Below, piece after piece: positions 38,001 through 45,182 of a DNA stretch of 64,000 nt. The position numbers were made by a program, and so were the translations under genes. The DNA lies in assembly GCF_018304945.1 (NCBI RefSeq), contig NZ_JAGQEE010000008.1, positions 186,001 to 250,000 on the forward strand, read 5' to 3'. How positions within the stretch are numbered: position 1 is the stretch's first letter; every line of letters begins with the position of its first letter. Source of the DNA: Collimonas humicola (GTDB taxonomy: Bacteria > Pseudomonadota > Gammaproteobacteria > Burkholderiales > Burkholderiaceae_D). Below the pieces are notes generated by a model, which did no database searches, was not told the DNA's origin, and worked only from the letters and a program-made list of their open reading frames with translations.

Positions 38001-40296
38001 CGACGTTGCCGCCGTTACGCGCATGCACGCCGATGGCGTGGTCGCCGGTCAGGTTGACCGTGCCAGAGAGACCAACTGAGCTGCCCGCGCCATCGGCCCA
38101 CAGGCCGTAGTTCGGCAGCGTCGGGTCTGCGCCAACCGGCGCCGAGACGTTGATCGTGCCGGAACTGGTGGCTTTACCGCCACCAACCGCCTGAACACCA
38201 ATACCGTTGACGCCGTTGAGATTGATGATGCCGGCGTTATCGATGACAGCATTGCTGCTCACGCCGGCGGCCTGGATACCAGTGTTAGCCAGCGGTGAAC
38301 CGCTGCGCGCGCCGTTGACGTCGATGGTGCCGTGATTGATTGCGCTCGCCGCGCTAGTGCCCAGCGGTCCGACCCGAATGCCGTTCGCATTCTGCATGCC
38401 GCTGCCGATGACGATCAGGCCCTGGTTGTCGACATTACCGCCACCGCCGTTGTCGCCAACCCACATGCCGTTGCCGCCAGCATCAATGGTCGTATCCGCA
38501 CCGCCTGCGGCCAGACTGCCGCCGGAGATGTCACCACTGGCGCCACGGCCAAGATAAATCACACCGTCGGCGCCGTTGATCACCGTGCCGCCGCTCAGCG
38601 CCACTGGACCATTCACCGGACTGAGCGACGTCGCAACCGAATTGATCACGCCGAGATTCATCGCACCGTTATTGACGAACGTGCCGTTAGTATCAGCGTT
38701 GACGGTATACACATTGCCGTTCCATACACGCTGCGTTTGTGTCCCGAGATTGATGATGCCATTGTTGGTCAAGACAGAGCCGGAGCCGCTGACCACATTG
38801 TAACCACCGGGAGCGAGAATGTTGGAGCTTGGTGCCGCATCCGCTGCCGTCGAGACGTAGCCAAGCGTCAGCACGCCATTGTTGATGCCCTGGCCGCCCC
38901 ACCGCACATTAAATGGCTGGCCACCATCGGAGGCTGTACCAATACGACCATCATTGATGACAGTGCCGCCATTGGTGGCCAGCAACGTGGTACCGTAGGC
39001 CTGCTGGATGGTGGTGCCTGCCGGATTGGCAACGCGCGCAATCGCGTTGGCGCCGTCAGCCTGCAACAGCGCCTGGTAGCCGAGTGGAGCAATCAGTGAG
39101 GGATCCGGCGTATTGCCTTGACCGACCGGATTGAAGTCGACCGTTACAGGCGTCGTTGCGTAAGCCATTTTCACGTTGGCATCGTAAGTGGACGCGGCAA
39201 GATTGCCGGCCTGCATCTGCTGTACCAGCCAATTATTGTATTGCTGCAACGATGCCAGATTGGTGACCGTATGATTCGTGGTGGTGCCATGGCTATCGGT
39301 CACCGAGAAGTTGCCAACGTAGTTCACGGCTTGATAGGTCAGGGGACGATCTGCAACCTGTGCAGGCGTAGGGGCAATTGCAGCAGCCTGCCCCATGTTC
39401 ACGTAGTTGCCGGACGTCCAGACCGCTTCGGCCCTGGTTCCTTGGGTGCCGTCAGCCAGCACCAGCGCGGTCTGTTTGGCCGCGCCCATGTTGATGCTGG
39501 TATCCGCCAGATTGACGTTGACCGTGCCATTGCTGACCGTGGCCAGACGGGCATCGAGATACGGAGACGCAGAAATGCCATTGCCGAACACGAGGACCTG
39601 GTTGGCAGAACCATCGTTGGGAAAGGCCGTACCCATCTGGCCCTGTCCAAACGATGCATCGTTGTACACCGGCACAACGATCATGTTGCCGGTGATCGGG
39701 TCAGGGACCGAGATCGTGCTGGCCTTGGCGCCCACCACCAGCTGCTGGTACTGGCTCAGGTCGCCGTGGGCGCCGGTGTCTACGTAGCCTTGCGCCATGG
39801 CATCGGCCAGGCTCAGGTAAGTGCCGCTGCCTTGCGTCGCAAAGCGGATGCTGTTTCCTGTCAGGTTGACGGTGCTGCCGTCGTTGATAATGGTGGCGCC
39901 GACCTGATGGTTATTGCCGGTATCCCAGTTGGCCGGGATCGTAATGTCGCTATCCAGCGCACCGATTGAGCGCGCCATGCCGGCAACGCCCGAAGCAGCT
40001 GGTTTCGCAGCAACAGCCGCAAACGCGTCGGCCACGCTGGTATCGGCGCTGCCTTCTGTCACCAGGTCGGTCAGGCTGCCGGTGTCGACGACGATATGGC
40101 CGCTCTGGTAGCCGCTGTCAGGGCTGGTGGCTGCATCGGTTGCCAATACCGCGCCGGACAAGGTCAGCCCCATCGCTGCCGTGGCCAGCAACTTGCGGGC
40201 GCTGCTTGAGCGCTTGCCTTTGCTCTTGGTGGTTTCTGCAACCGCAGTGAAAGTGCCGGTGGCTTCGTTCCACAGCACGCGATGGATTTTGTTCAT
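32068..40296 (-). CDS. Autotransporter 4, giant (2742 residues)
   Basis: A very large autotransporter adhesin-type protein. The ESPR signal MNKIHRVLWNEATGTFTAVA is followed by TKSKGK and a hydrophobic core. More than 2200 passenger residues follow, nearly all short Gly/Asn/Ala/Thr-rich beta-helix rungs, with several PATR-like segments late in the passenger (GTLLLANNNALGQTSAL, GTLIANGTLGAPGAGDVAVA). Pro/Gly linker PNPGDGGGDGGGDPGEKP precedes a barrel ending VGVKYTWK. The barrel is related to, but clearly diverged from, those of autotransporters 1-3. The start at 40296 is chosen because TAGGAG precedes it; a TTG two codons upstream has no support. No cysteine-rich or protease motif noticed. Probably a long surface fibre. 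Confidence 0.93.
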   Translation of the reverse strand: MNKIHRVLWNEATGTFTAVAETTKSKGKRSSSARKLLATAAMGLTLSGAVLATDAATSPDSGYQSGHIVVDTGSLTDLVTEGSADTSVADAFAAVAAKPAASGVAGMARSIGALDSDITIPANWDTGNNHQVGATIINDGSTVNLTGNSIRFATQGSGTYLSLADAMAQGYVDTGAHGDLSQYQQLVVGAKASTISVPDPITGNMIVVPVYNDASFGQGQMGTAFPNDGSANQVLVFGNGISASPYLDARLATVSNGTVNVNLADTSINMGAAKQTALVLADGTQGTRAEAVWTSGNYVNMGQAAAIAPTPAQVADRPLTYQAVNYVGNFSVTDSHGTTTNHTVTNLASLQQYNNWLVQQMQAGNLAASTYDANVKMAYATTPVTVDFNPVGQGNTPDPSLIAPLGYQALLQADGANAIARVANPAGTTIQQAYGTTLLATNGGTVINDGRIGTASDGGQPFNVRWGGQGINNGVLTLGYVSTAADAAPSSNILAPGGYNVVSGSGSVLTNNGIINLGTQTQRVWNGNVYTVNADTNGTFVNNGAMNLGVINSVATSLSPVNGPVALSGGTVINGADGVIYLGRGASGDISGGSLAAGGADTTIDAGGNGMWVGDNGGGGNVDNQGLIVIGSGMQNANGIRVGPLGTSAASAINHGTIDVNGARSGSPLANTGIQAAGVSSNAVIDNAGIINLNGVNGIGVQAVGGGKATSSGTINVSAPVGADPTLPNYGLWADGAGSSVGLSGTVNLTGDHAIGVHARNGGNVAISGNGAVNFTSGSNQIGYFVYGPTATITNTGTGTQDVSSEGSTLFRMAAGAGFTGGAGAASQLTASGKDSVAVVVTGKDAASGNASHFNSGGMTINLTGDGATGVLVEGGAQGTIANTATINLNQANATAAVVDGQGHDLAGNASGAIDTTTSLTAGATLNSSLDGVTGYIAKNGASLTNSGNIVFTGANATGIAVDEGSTGANTGNITMNNGGIGLVASSTSAATTLNNSGNLILAGGSNANRTTGISADGSAVTVNMTAGEIDMQGQGAIGVEAANGATVNLSGTAVPKFAAAGSGVTDQIAFRLNGAGSSVNANVAPGTVLDASGANSTLFRLDNGASLGGVTNLRTSGIGAKGIAASGAGTTVDVASGSQFDVAGQNASAVAVSGGAHATLQAGVNISLTGNGAVAGVVDGNEYDLAGNVIATDTDAQLINNATLTSGLSGATALVSQNAGKLVNNGNITMTAGSGNTGIKVLGGQLQNQGNISVDGVAVYVEGANSVINNTGGSIVATGGEAAIKLGQDASLNLVGSGVATVTAQGTAHGVLIGAGAAGLTADGATINVTGSGNGIENQAEIAGMQLNNVNFTVANGAGIRTGNTLAQTNSGAITVNGSGAGIAFMHADGSMTDKDLDMSDSAALVITANAAGGHGIVTNTSGTVNSGASVNIANAAGGEALVIGGTTAAVTQSGVLTSQSTTAAVVNTGAATSFTNTGTIQAVDAAHDAFTFGSNSMALTNAAGATIRGAVALNGANNTVTNSGVLDGAISAGNGNNTLTVATGGQLNGTMTAGNGNNAVTVADGAQVSGAIVLGNGSNTVELDGTASVTTVAAGSGSNTFTLKGNGQTFTSLDGGLGAGTDALNFDGHSHTLSDASVFQNFEQMNLKNGSSLTLDTALKLGDNGSDVGTLSIDGSSTLNVNLGALNNTLAGIGVVNVNAGGNAFDFTGNVGNAFAGKVNLSDSTFNLAADNTAALTHATLNLGAGSTTTVGNGAQQIGGLAFNGGTAVFDVTIPSDNVAAGTVATSGNLNVMDAGTVQIKLPDGGLDNDAPIVDTTLNLLAQDDQEVMVQLVKSNGTVTGTAGSIALVDQHGNVISDAQQVDITQGGSKVAEATYDYRLMTGTAQDGLYVGYGLKQLDLQGTGSDALILANREGASGAAGDLSAKLTGSGDLAIDTGAGNTVSLSNGSNDYTGATDVRSGTLLLANNNALGQTSALHIANAATVDMAGHSQAIGALTGAAGSTLDLNGGALTIANGGVSDGALKGAGQLNLAGGTLTVDGANAGLSAATSIAAAASAVLNDVQGLGSGAIANDGSLQLNGATGVFGNALSGNGSVHLDTATSIAALGNNSAFSGAFDIDAGATLTVADAANLGSASVSNGGDLVVNTATDWSIANAVTGAGNFTKAGNGTLTAGDNLAYSGTTSIDAGTLIANGTLGAPGAGDVAVANGATLAGLGTVSGHVSNAGTISALNALAGHASDAAGTFTLANGLSNSGTINLAGGQVGNQLVVKGDYVGNNGTVVINTEFGGDNSATDKLVIDGGHASGDTGLIVKQAGGAGEQTNVGIQVVQTANGGTTNADAFKLDAHSTGYRSGVGTLSAGGYDYSLKRGGNGGVADDWYLVSAIKPVDPVTQPNPGDGGGDGGGDPGEKPVLPSPETDVISPEVGAYFGARTAATSMFTHTLHDRQGQGAGATAQTGVPAVDGNAWVRVEGSQNRGDGVGGLRIENSGSLIHGGADVFRFSDGGEGSVRIGAMAGYGSNTTRSTGRILGQDVTASGKVEGYGVGLYGTWYGNRDTSTGPYADAWINYGAFSNTVGGAGTQSDSYRSHVMSASLEGGYAFSLFDNGQSKVSIVPQAQVIYSNYRAPDHTANGTMISGLSGNSVMTRLGVRLNGSFNIGSDHQINPFIEENWKHGPATQNVMMNNNTFNDKQPSDRLETKIGLQGQLSKNVSAWGSLSVETGAGNYRSVGGQVGVKYTWK

Positions 40297-40323
40297 TGTC
40301 AACTCCTATCAAGATGAAATTTC

Positions 40324-40372
40324 GATAGGAGCGAGTATGGAGATTCAGGTTTTTCTTAGATATTGGATGGGT
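40324..40372 (-). promoter_or_regulatory. Conserved upstream element of autotransporter 4
   Basis: GATAGGAGCGAGTATGGAGA runs on into TTCAG (40324-40348), then AGATATTGGATGGGT (40358-40372). Both blocks match those upstream of autotransporter 1 in order and spacing; minus-strand CATACT is the -10 candidate. The GGAG copy inside is on the strand opposite the gene and so is not a ribosome site. Confidence 0.5.
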
Positions 40373-40537
40373 CCGAAATTTAACCAAACAATAATAGGAC
40401 TAGTCAGAATAAGTCGATTTCATTACATAAAAACAATACCTCTAGTACGTTTGAGGTTTCAGATATGCCTTGCTCGCTGCGGCTTGCCCTCTGCTTTCAA
40501 CTTTTGCCAAAAACGGAGGGATGACCATCAACCGGGT

Positions 40538-41227
40538 TCAGACTACATGCCCCATTTGTTTTCGCATAAGAAAAAAATCGCTGTCATTACGAATGCCTAG
40601 TTTCTTGAATGCAAAACACTTTTGCGTGCTGATGGTTTTTGGACTGCGTGAAAATTTTTCGGCAATCTCCTTGATGCTCATGCCTTCCAGAAAGCAGCGC
40701 AGTACTTCCTTTTCCCGAACGGTCAACGATGTGCTGAGTATCAAAAATTCATTATCGGATGATGATATTTCAGGCTCCGCGATGTCGTTCTTCTTTCGAC
40801 TGACTGTTTCCGAAAAATCCCTTATTACCAATGACGGCACATAGCACTTCCCTGCAGCGACCATCCGTATCGCGCTCACTATATCCTCCGGATTTTGCGT
40901 CTTGCTGACATAACCAAGACCTCCGGCCCGAAGCACCAGCGATACCCTGCTGAGGTTGCAGCAGGCGGAAACAACCAGGATTTGACTTGCGGGAAATTGC
41001 GATCGCAAGGACTTGATCATGGCCACGCCATCAATTTCATTCGGGCCGAGCGCATAATCAATCACCAGGACATCTGCCGGATTCCCGCGTAAGCCAGCAA
41101 ATAATTCCTGGCTGCGCGAATACAGCCCGACCACCTGAAAATCAGCCTGGTTCGCCAGCAAGCCGGCGAGGCCCTGCAGAGTGACATGATGATCGTCCAA
41201 AAGGGAAATACGAGTCGGATTTGGCAT
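40538..41227 (-). CDS. NarL/LuxR-family response regulator
   Basis: A 229-residue two-domain regulator. The receiver begins RISLLDDHHVTLQGLAGLL and has phospho-acceptor D57 in VLVIDYALGPNEIDG and GGLGYVSKTQNPEDI for the switch lysine. The LuxR-type output domain reads LTVREKEVLRCFLEGMSIKE and continues with EKFSRSPKTIST. The start at 41227 has AAGGAAG upstream; an ATG at 41296 gives a longer frame but no ribosome site. It follows the hybrid kinase gene by 72 bases on the same strand, so the two form a phosphorelay operon. It lies right beside the giant autotransporter gene, a likely target. Confidence 0.92.
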   Translation of the reverse strand: MPNPTRISLLDDHHVTLQGLAGLLANQADFQVVGLYSRSQELFAGLRGNPADVLVIDYALGPNEIDGVAMIKSLRSQFPASQILVVSACCNLSRVSLVLRAGGLGYVSKTQNPEDIVSAIRMVAAGKCYVPSLVIRDFSETVSRKKNDIAEPEISSSDNEFLILSTSLTVREKEVLRCFLEGMSIKEIAEKFSRSPKTISTQKCFAFKKLGIRNDSDFFLMRKQMGHVV

Positions 41228-41299
41228 GCTCTTCCTTGGTTGACTGATAAATATCGGAATGGAAATATTAATATGGTTTGGTGCATTTGAAGGCATCGG

Positions 41300-43783
41300 C
41301 TAACCATCATCGACTGTCAGCTTGTTGTCGAGCTGCATGACTATGTCAGCCAAGGCGTCAACGGCATCTCGCACGATATCCCAATCGATACCGTCCGGAA
41401 CATTCAGTCCCGACTCCAGCGAATCCGCCAGCTCCCCTGCCTCCCATGCATCAAACATAGGGGCGCTTCCTTTGATCCGATGGCTGAGATGCTGCAGCAA
41501 TGTGATATCGCGGTCAGCACAGGCTTGCCGCATCCTGCCGACATCGCTGCATATCGAGTGAACGAACAGAGCGTATAGCTCTTCTCCCTGCATGGGCTGA
41601 AAGAACCCGGCTCCGTCGGCGAGGGACGCATCCGGCAGCCAAACTTGCAGGAGCCGCCTCAGATCATCGAGCCTCAACGGCTTTTCGAGAATGTCGTCCA
41701 TCCCGCTACTCAGGCATTTTTTGCGATGCACCGCATCAGTGGCCGCGGAGACTGCGATGATGGGCAAGTATTGTGCTCTGTTGCGGATGTTGTCGCGGAT
41801 GGCTTTGGCGGTGGCATAACCGTCCATGTCTTGCATGTAGCAATCCATGAGCACCAGGGATATCTGCTTTCCCCCGGATGGATTTTTCTGTTCCTCTTTC
41901 AGAATCTGCAATGCATCCGCACCGCTTCCCGCAATCAGGGCAGTGCAGCCCAGCACCTCCAGTTGCCGCTCAATCGTATATTGATTGGCCCATTGATCTT
42001 CGACCACCAAGATGAGCGGGGATAGCGCTTGCATCGTCACAGCCTGCTGTACAGGAGCCGCGTCGGAAAGCATTTTTGCACTTGCTTCACCTCCTGCCAT
42101 TTCGCGCGAGATGCATTGACAAGGTATGGTGAAGCTGACGGTAGTCCCTTTGCCTTGGTCGCTGTGCAGTGTTATCCGGCCGGCCATCAACGCAATCAGC
42201 TCGCGGCAGATCATAAGGCCCAATCCAAAACCAACATGCCGGCTGGAAATCGACGCATCAACCTGGAAAAAGGGCCGGAACAGATGCTTTTGATTTTGTT
42301 TTGATATACCGATGCCGCTGTCGATAACGTCCACGGTGAGTTGCCCTTGATCTTGTCCGCGATCTTGTCCTTGATCTTGCCCGGCCGACGCCGCATGTAC
42401 TGTAGCAACCACCTCTATCGTGCCATGCTCGGTAAATTTGCTGGCGTTCGATAGCAGATTGAGCAAAACCTGACGCAGCCGCATGGTGTCGACAACGATC
42501 AGGATGTCTGGCGGAACATCGACCATGACATGAATTGGCACTCTCCTGGTCTGTATCTTGGCGGACATCATATCGACCGTTTCCTGCACCAGGCTGCCGA
42601 TGTCGCAGGGGACGGCAGTCAATGCCAGGCTCTTGGCCTCCAGCTTGGAGAAATCAAGAATATTGCTTAGCAAGCCAAGCAGCGTCTCCGACGCAGCGTC
42701 CGCTACTTTCAACGTTTTCTGAAACTGTTTTCCCGTATCGGATTGCTGCAACAGCTCGATGGAGGCAACGATGGCATTCATCGGCGAACGTATTTCGTGG
42801 CTCATGACGGCCAGGAACATCGACTTTTCCTGTTCGCTGCGTATCGCCCGACGTCGTGCGATGCGCTCTCGACAAGCAAAAATGACCGTCAGAATAAAAC
42901 CTAACAGGCAGAGCGCTATTTCAACAGCATAGTCGACAAGCAAATTCGATAAAGTACGATGACGAAAGCCGATTCCGGCTTCCCACTCGCGCGCCAATTG
43001 TTCGTTTTCCCTTGCAGTCATGGAATACAGAGCTTTGTCGATGATTGACGCGAGGATGGGGGCGTCCCTCCGTACCGACATGCTGACATTGAGAGGCCCC
43101 ATGTCAATTCTTCCAGCAATACTCAGTTTCTCGGCAAACTCATTGCTCAGCGTCCGAAACGACATCACGTCCAGACTCAAAGCGCCTTCTCCCAAAGTGG
43201 CATCGGCCCGGCCATCCGCTACTGCCTCTAGCGCATCGCGCATATTGTCGACAAGAACAATCCGAATCGATGGATCTTTTTCGCGGAAAAAGGATGTGTA
43301 TGCACTATCAGATTTGAGAGCAATGGTTTTGCCGGCCAGGTCCTGCCATCTGTATATGTGTCGCGCGGCGGGCAGGGTTATCGCAGTTGTCAAAGTACGA
43401 TAGTAAGACACTGTATGGGCAACGGCATCGTTCGTCGGCGCATCGTCGCCAAGCTTGACAACAAGCGGATTCAAATCGATGTTTCCTGCTTCAATCTCTT
43501 TTTGAATCGTAAAGGAATCGGCGTATGGCACCATTTGGAGGCTCAGTCCAGTGACACGCGAGATAAATGCAAGATAGCCGGAAGCCAGGCCTTTATATTC
43601 ACCGTTCTGTATGCGTTCACTCAGAACGCTATTTCTATCGATACCAACCCGCAGTATTGGATTTGCTGCAATCCATTGTCTTTCTTTTTCACTGAAACGC
43701 ACGCCTTGATCGGCTTCAGTTGAAGCAGTTTCAGGCGAAGTAAAAATGGCTAGAAAAAAAATGCACAAAATCGGTTTTCGCAT
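41300..43783 (-). CDS. BvgS-like hybrid sensor kinase with periplasmic solute-binding-type domain
   Basis: An 827-residue membrane sensor. The signal peptide (MRKPILCIFFLAIFTS) is followed by one SBP_bac_3-like Venus-flytrap domain (about 30-270; FSEKERQWIAANPILRVGID, LAGKTIALKSDSAY), as in BvgS/EvgS, which have two. The transmembrane segment is about 285-303, and HisKA carries H329 in SHEIRSPMNAI. The ATPase domain (NLLSNASKFTEHG, VIDSGIGI) has HVGFGLGLMICRELIALM for the G2 region. Receiver D647 lies in VLMDCYMQDMDGY, and the Hpt has H768 in LSHRIKGSA. A GQDQGQDRGQDQGQ insertion interrupts the ATPase domain at 468-481. The start at 43783 follows GAAGAG; the frame extends further without support. 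Partner: the downstream NarL-type regulator. Confidence 0.92.
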   Translation of the reverse strand: MRKPILCIFFLAIFTSPETASTEADQGVRFSEKERQWIAANPILRVGIDRNSVLSERIQNGEYKGLASGYLAFISRVTGLSLQMVPYADSFTIQKEIEAGNIDLNPLVVKLGDDAPTNDAVAHTVSYYRTLTTAITLPAARHIYRWQDLAGKTIALKSDSAYTSFFREKDPSIRIVLVDNMRDALEAVADGRADATLGEGALSLDVMSFRTLSNEFAEKLSIAGRIDMGPLNVSMSVRRDAPILASIIDKALYSMTARENEQLAREWEAGIGFRHRTLSNLLVDYAVEIALCLLGFILTVIFACRERIARRRAIRSEQEKSMFLAVMSHEIRSPMNAIVASIELLQQSDTGKQFQKTLKVADAASETLLGLLSNILDFSKLEAKSLALTAVPCDIGSLVQETVDMMSAKIQTRRVPIHVMVDVPPDILIVVDTMRLRQVLLNLLSNASKFTEHGTIEVVATVHAASAGQDQGQDRGQDQGQLTVDVIDSGIGISKQNQKHLFRPFFQVDASISSRHVGFGLGLMICRELIALMAGRITLHSDQGKGTTVSFTIPCQCISREMAGGEASAKMLSDAAPVQQAVTMQALSPLILVVEDQWANQYTIERQLEVLGCTALIAGSGADALQILKEEQKNPSGGKQISLVLMDCYMQDMDGYATAKAIRDNIRNRAQYLPIIAVSAATDAVHRKKCLSSGMDDILEKPLRLDDLRRLLQVWLPDASLADGAGFFQPMQGEELYALFVHSICSDVGRMRQACADRDITLLQHLSHRIKGSAPMFDAWEAGELADSLESGLNVPDGIDWDIVRDAVDALADIVMQLDNKLTVDDG

Positions 43784-44015
43784 AAAAAACTCTTCGAAAC
43801 CAGCCCTACAAAAATTGAGCAATGTCAATGGTGATTTACTCCAGGAAAATATGAATGCCAGTATTTCACTCCTTAACATCTACAGCAACCCTACCTGCCA
43901 ATTGAAAAATGGATTTAAGAAATGCACAGGCTTCGCATTCGCGAAGTTTCATCACCTTGATGCGATGGAAAAAAATGGGCTCACCGCTTGATAAGCCATC
44001 ATCAAGGCAGTGTGA

Positions 44016-44153
44016 ATGGAAACGCCAAGGAACTATGGCGGCGAATACAAAATGGAAGCGGTGAAATTGGAATTAGAATTAGGCCAAGGCTTACCGATAA
44101 CAGAAGCTGCTCATCGGTTGAGTATGTCAAAAAACAGTTTAAGAATGAGTTGA
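44016..44153 (+). pseudogene. IS3-family OrfA (transposase helix-turn-helix) remnant
   Basis: Only 45 codons, but they read as the N-terminus of an IS3-type OrfA: NYGGEYKMEAVKLELELGQG, then LPITEAAHRLSMSKNSLR. This matches the usual order of start, basic helix and helix-turn-helix before an abrupt TGA. No OrfB and no inverted repeats were found beside it, so only a fragment remains. Confidence 0.6.
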
Positions 44154-44556
44154 GAATTCAAAATATTCACGCCAGGTCACGGAACCAAGACGAAAGCCAA
44201 CGCCATGGCGACAACTCAAAATAATTAAATAACAGCACGATCACGACGATCAAAATGCAATCAGCAGCATAACGAAATTTATTCATATTTACATTCCAAT
44301 ATATCAAGGGGGATATGAGTTCTACACATTGCAAATTGAACCTCAAGATTTTCCAGACTGAAATATCGGTGCAATCGCCGGCTCAAGATTGGTTGGTCCG
44401 TTGTGCGTTGGATCAGATCGACCAGACTGCGATCATCCGGCACTGTTGATCGATGAGATTTCTCATCATTCAAAACGATAGCCGAGCCCCGCCTGAGCAA
44501 AAAAAGCGCCAGCTATCAAATGCGTCAAGATGGCTGAGGAGGATGAATATCGCATT
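44154..44556. other. AT-rich stretch without a supported gene
   Basis: A 73-codon minus-strand open frame lies at 44279-44500 (MLRRGSAIVLNDEKSHRSTV at its start). It has no recognised family and no clear ribosome site, so it is not called. Composition is lower in GC than the rest of the window, in line with inserted DNA. Confidence 0.4.
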
Positions 44557-45147
44557 TCAAAAAGATTTAATTTCAAAAGAAAACTGCCCGCTCAAGTCTT
44601 GATCCGATGAAAATTTCGTGCGGGCAGCGTCATGCAATATCTCTACCTCTGCCACCACACCTAACTGCATGATGGGTGTGCTCTGCCCTGCGATCTGAGG
44701 GCTGACGCTGTCGCCTGGCGCCAGTACAATCGTTTGTCCATTGCGAAAAACATCGCGCTGGGATGTCCATGTGGCGGCCTTGCCATCCGCCAGCGCCTCT
44801 TGCAATTTCAGTTTTAGCCACGTCGCGTCATTCGCTGCGCTTAAACGATGAACATTGTCTACCCCGGCGCCAGAATCACCTCGCAATTGAATCGAGAAAC
44901 GCGTCGGTACAGCGCAAAAAACATTAAGCATCAACGTCTGCTTGCCTAACGAAATTTGACCTTGCGTGCGGCGCATCACATTCAGACTCCCTAGGCTGAT
45001 ACGGCCAAGCTCCAGCTGCGAGCGACTCAGTATCAATTTACATGGAGGAGACGAGCTGTTTTCTTGAGCTTGCGACATGCTCGCTGTGCAAGCCAGACAC
45101 AGCCACACTACAATGCATCGCCTGCACCAAGGGTTTTCCGCTTTCAT
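44557..45147 (-). CDS. Fimbrial minor subunit or tip protein (DUF1120-like)
   Basis: A 196-residue exported protein. The signal peptide (CIVVWLCLACTASMSQAQ) is followed by a mature part with three cysteines, including PPCKLILSRSQLELGRISLG and LMLNVFCAVPTRFSIQLRG. These form the disulphide-type pattern of chaperone-usher subunits: a first Cys near the N-terminus and a second after about 55 residues. The C-terminus (GQFSFEIKSF) fits a donor-strand fimbrial fold. It is the last gene of the fimbrial operon, 35 bases after the usher, with GAGGAAT before its ATG. Last position suggests a tip or anchor rather than the main shaft. The DUF1120 label is tentative. Confidence 0.7.
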   Translation of the reverse strand: MKAENPWCRRCIVVWLCLACTASMSQAQENSSSPPCKLILSRSQLELGRISLGSLNVMRRTQGQISLGKQTLMLNVFCAVPTRFSIQLRGDSGAGVDNVHRLSAANDATWLKLKLQEALADGKAATWTSQRDVFRNGQTIVLAPGDSVSPQIAGQSTPIMQLGVVAEVEILHDAARTKFSSDQDLSGQFSFEIKSF

Positions 45148-45182
45148 TGATATTCCTCAAATGACCTCTGGCCAAGCGATGC

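Noticed and set aside
41228-41296. Longer start (41296) for the second NarL-type regulator
   Set aside because: The ATG overlaps the end region of the kinase gene without a ribosome site, while ATG 41227 has AAGGAAG and matches the usual receiver-domain start.
44279-44500. 73-codon minus-strand open frame
   Set aside because: No family, no ribosome site, lies in decayed AT-rich DNA between an IS fragment and the fimbrial operon.
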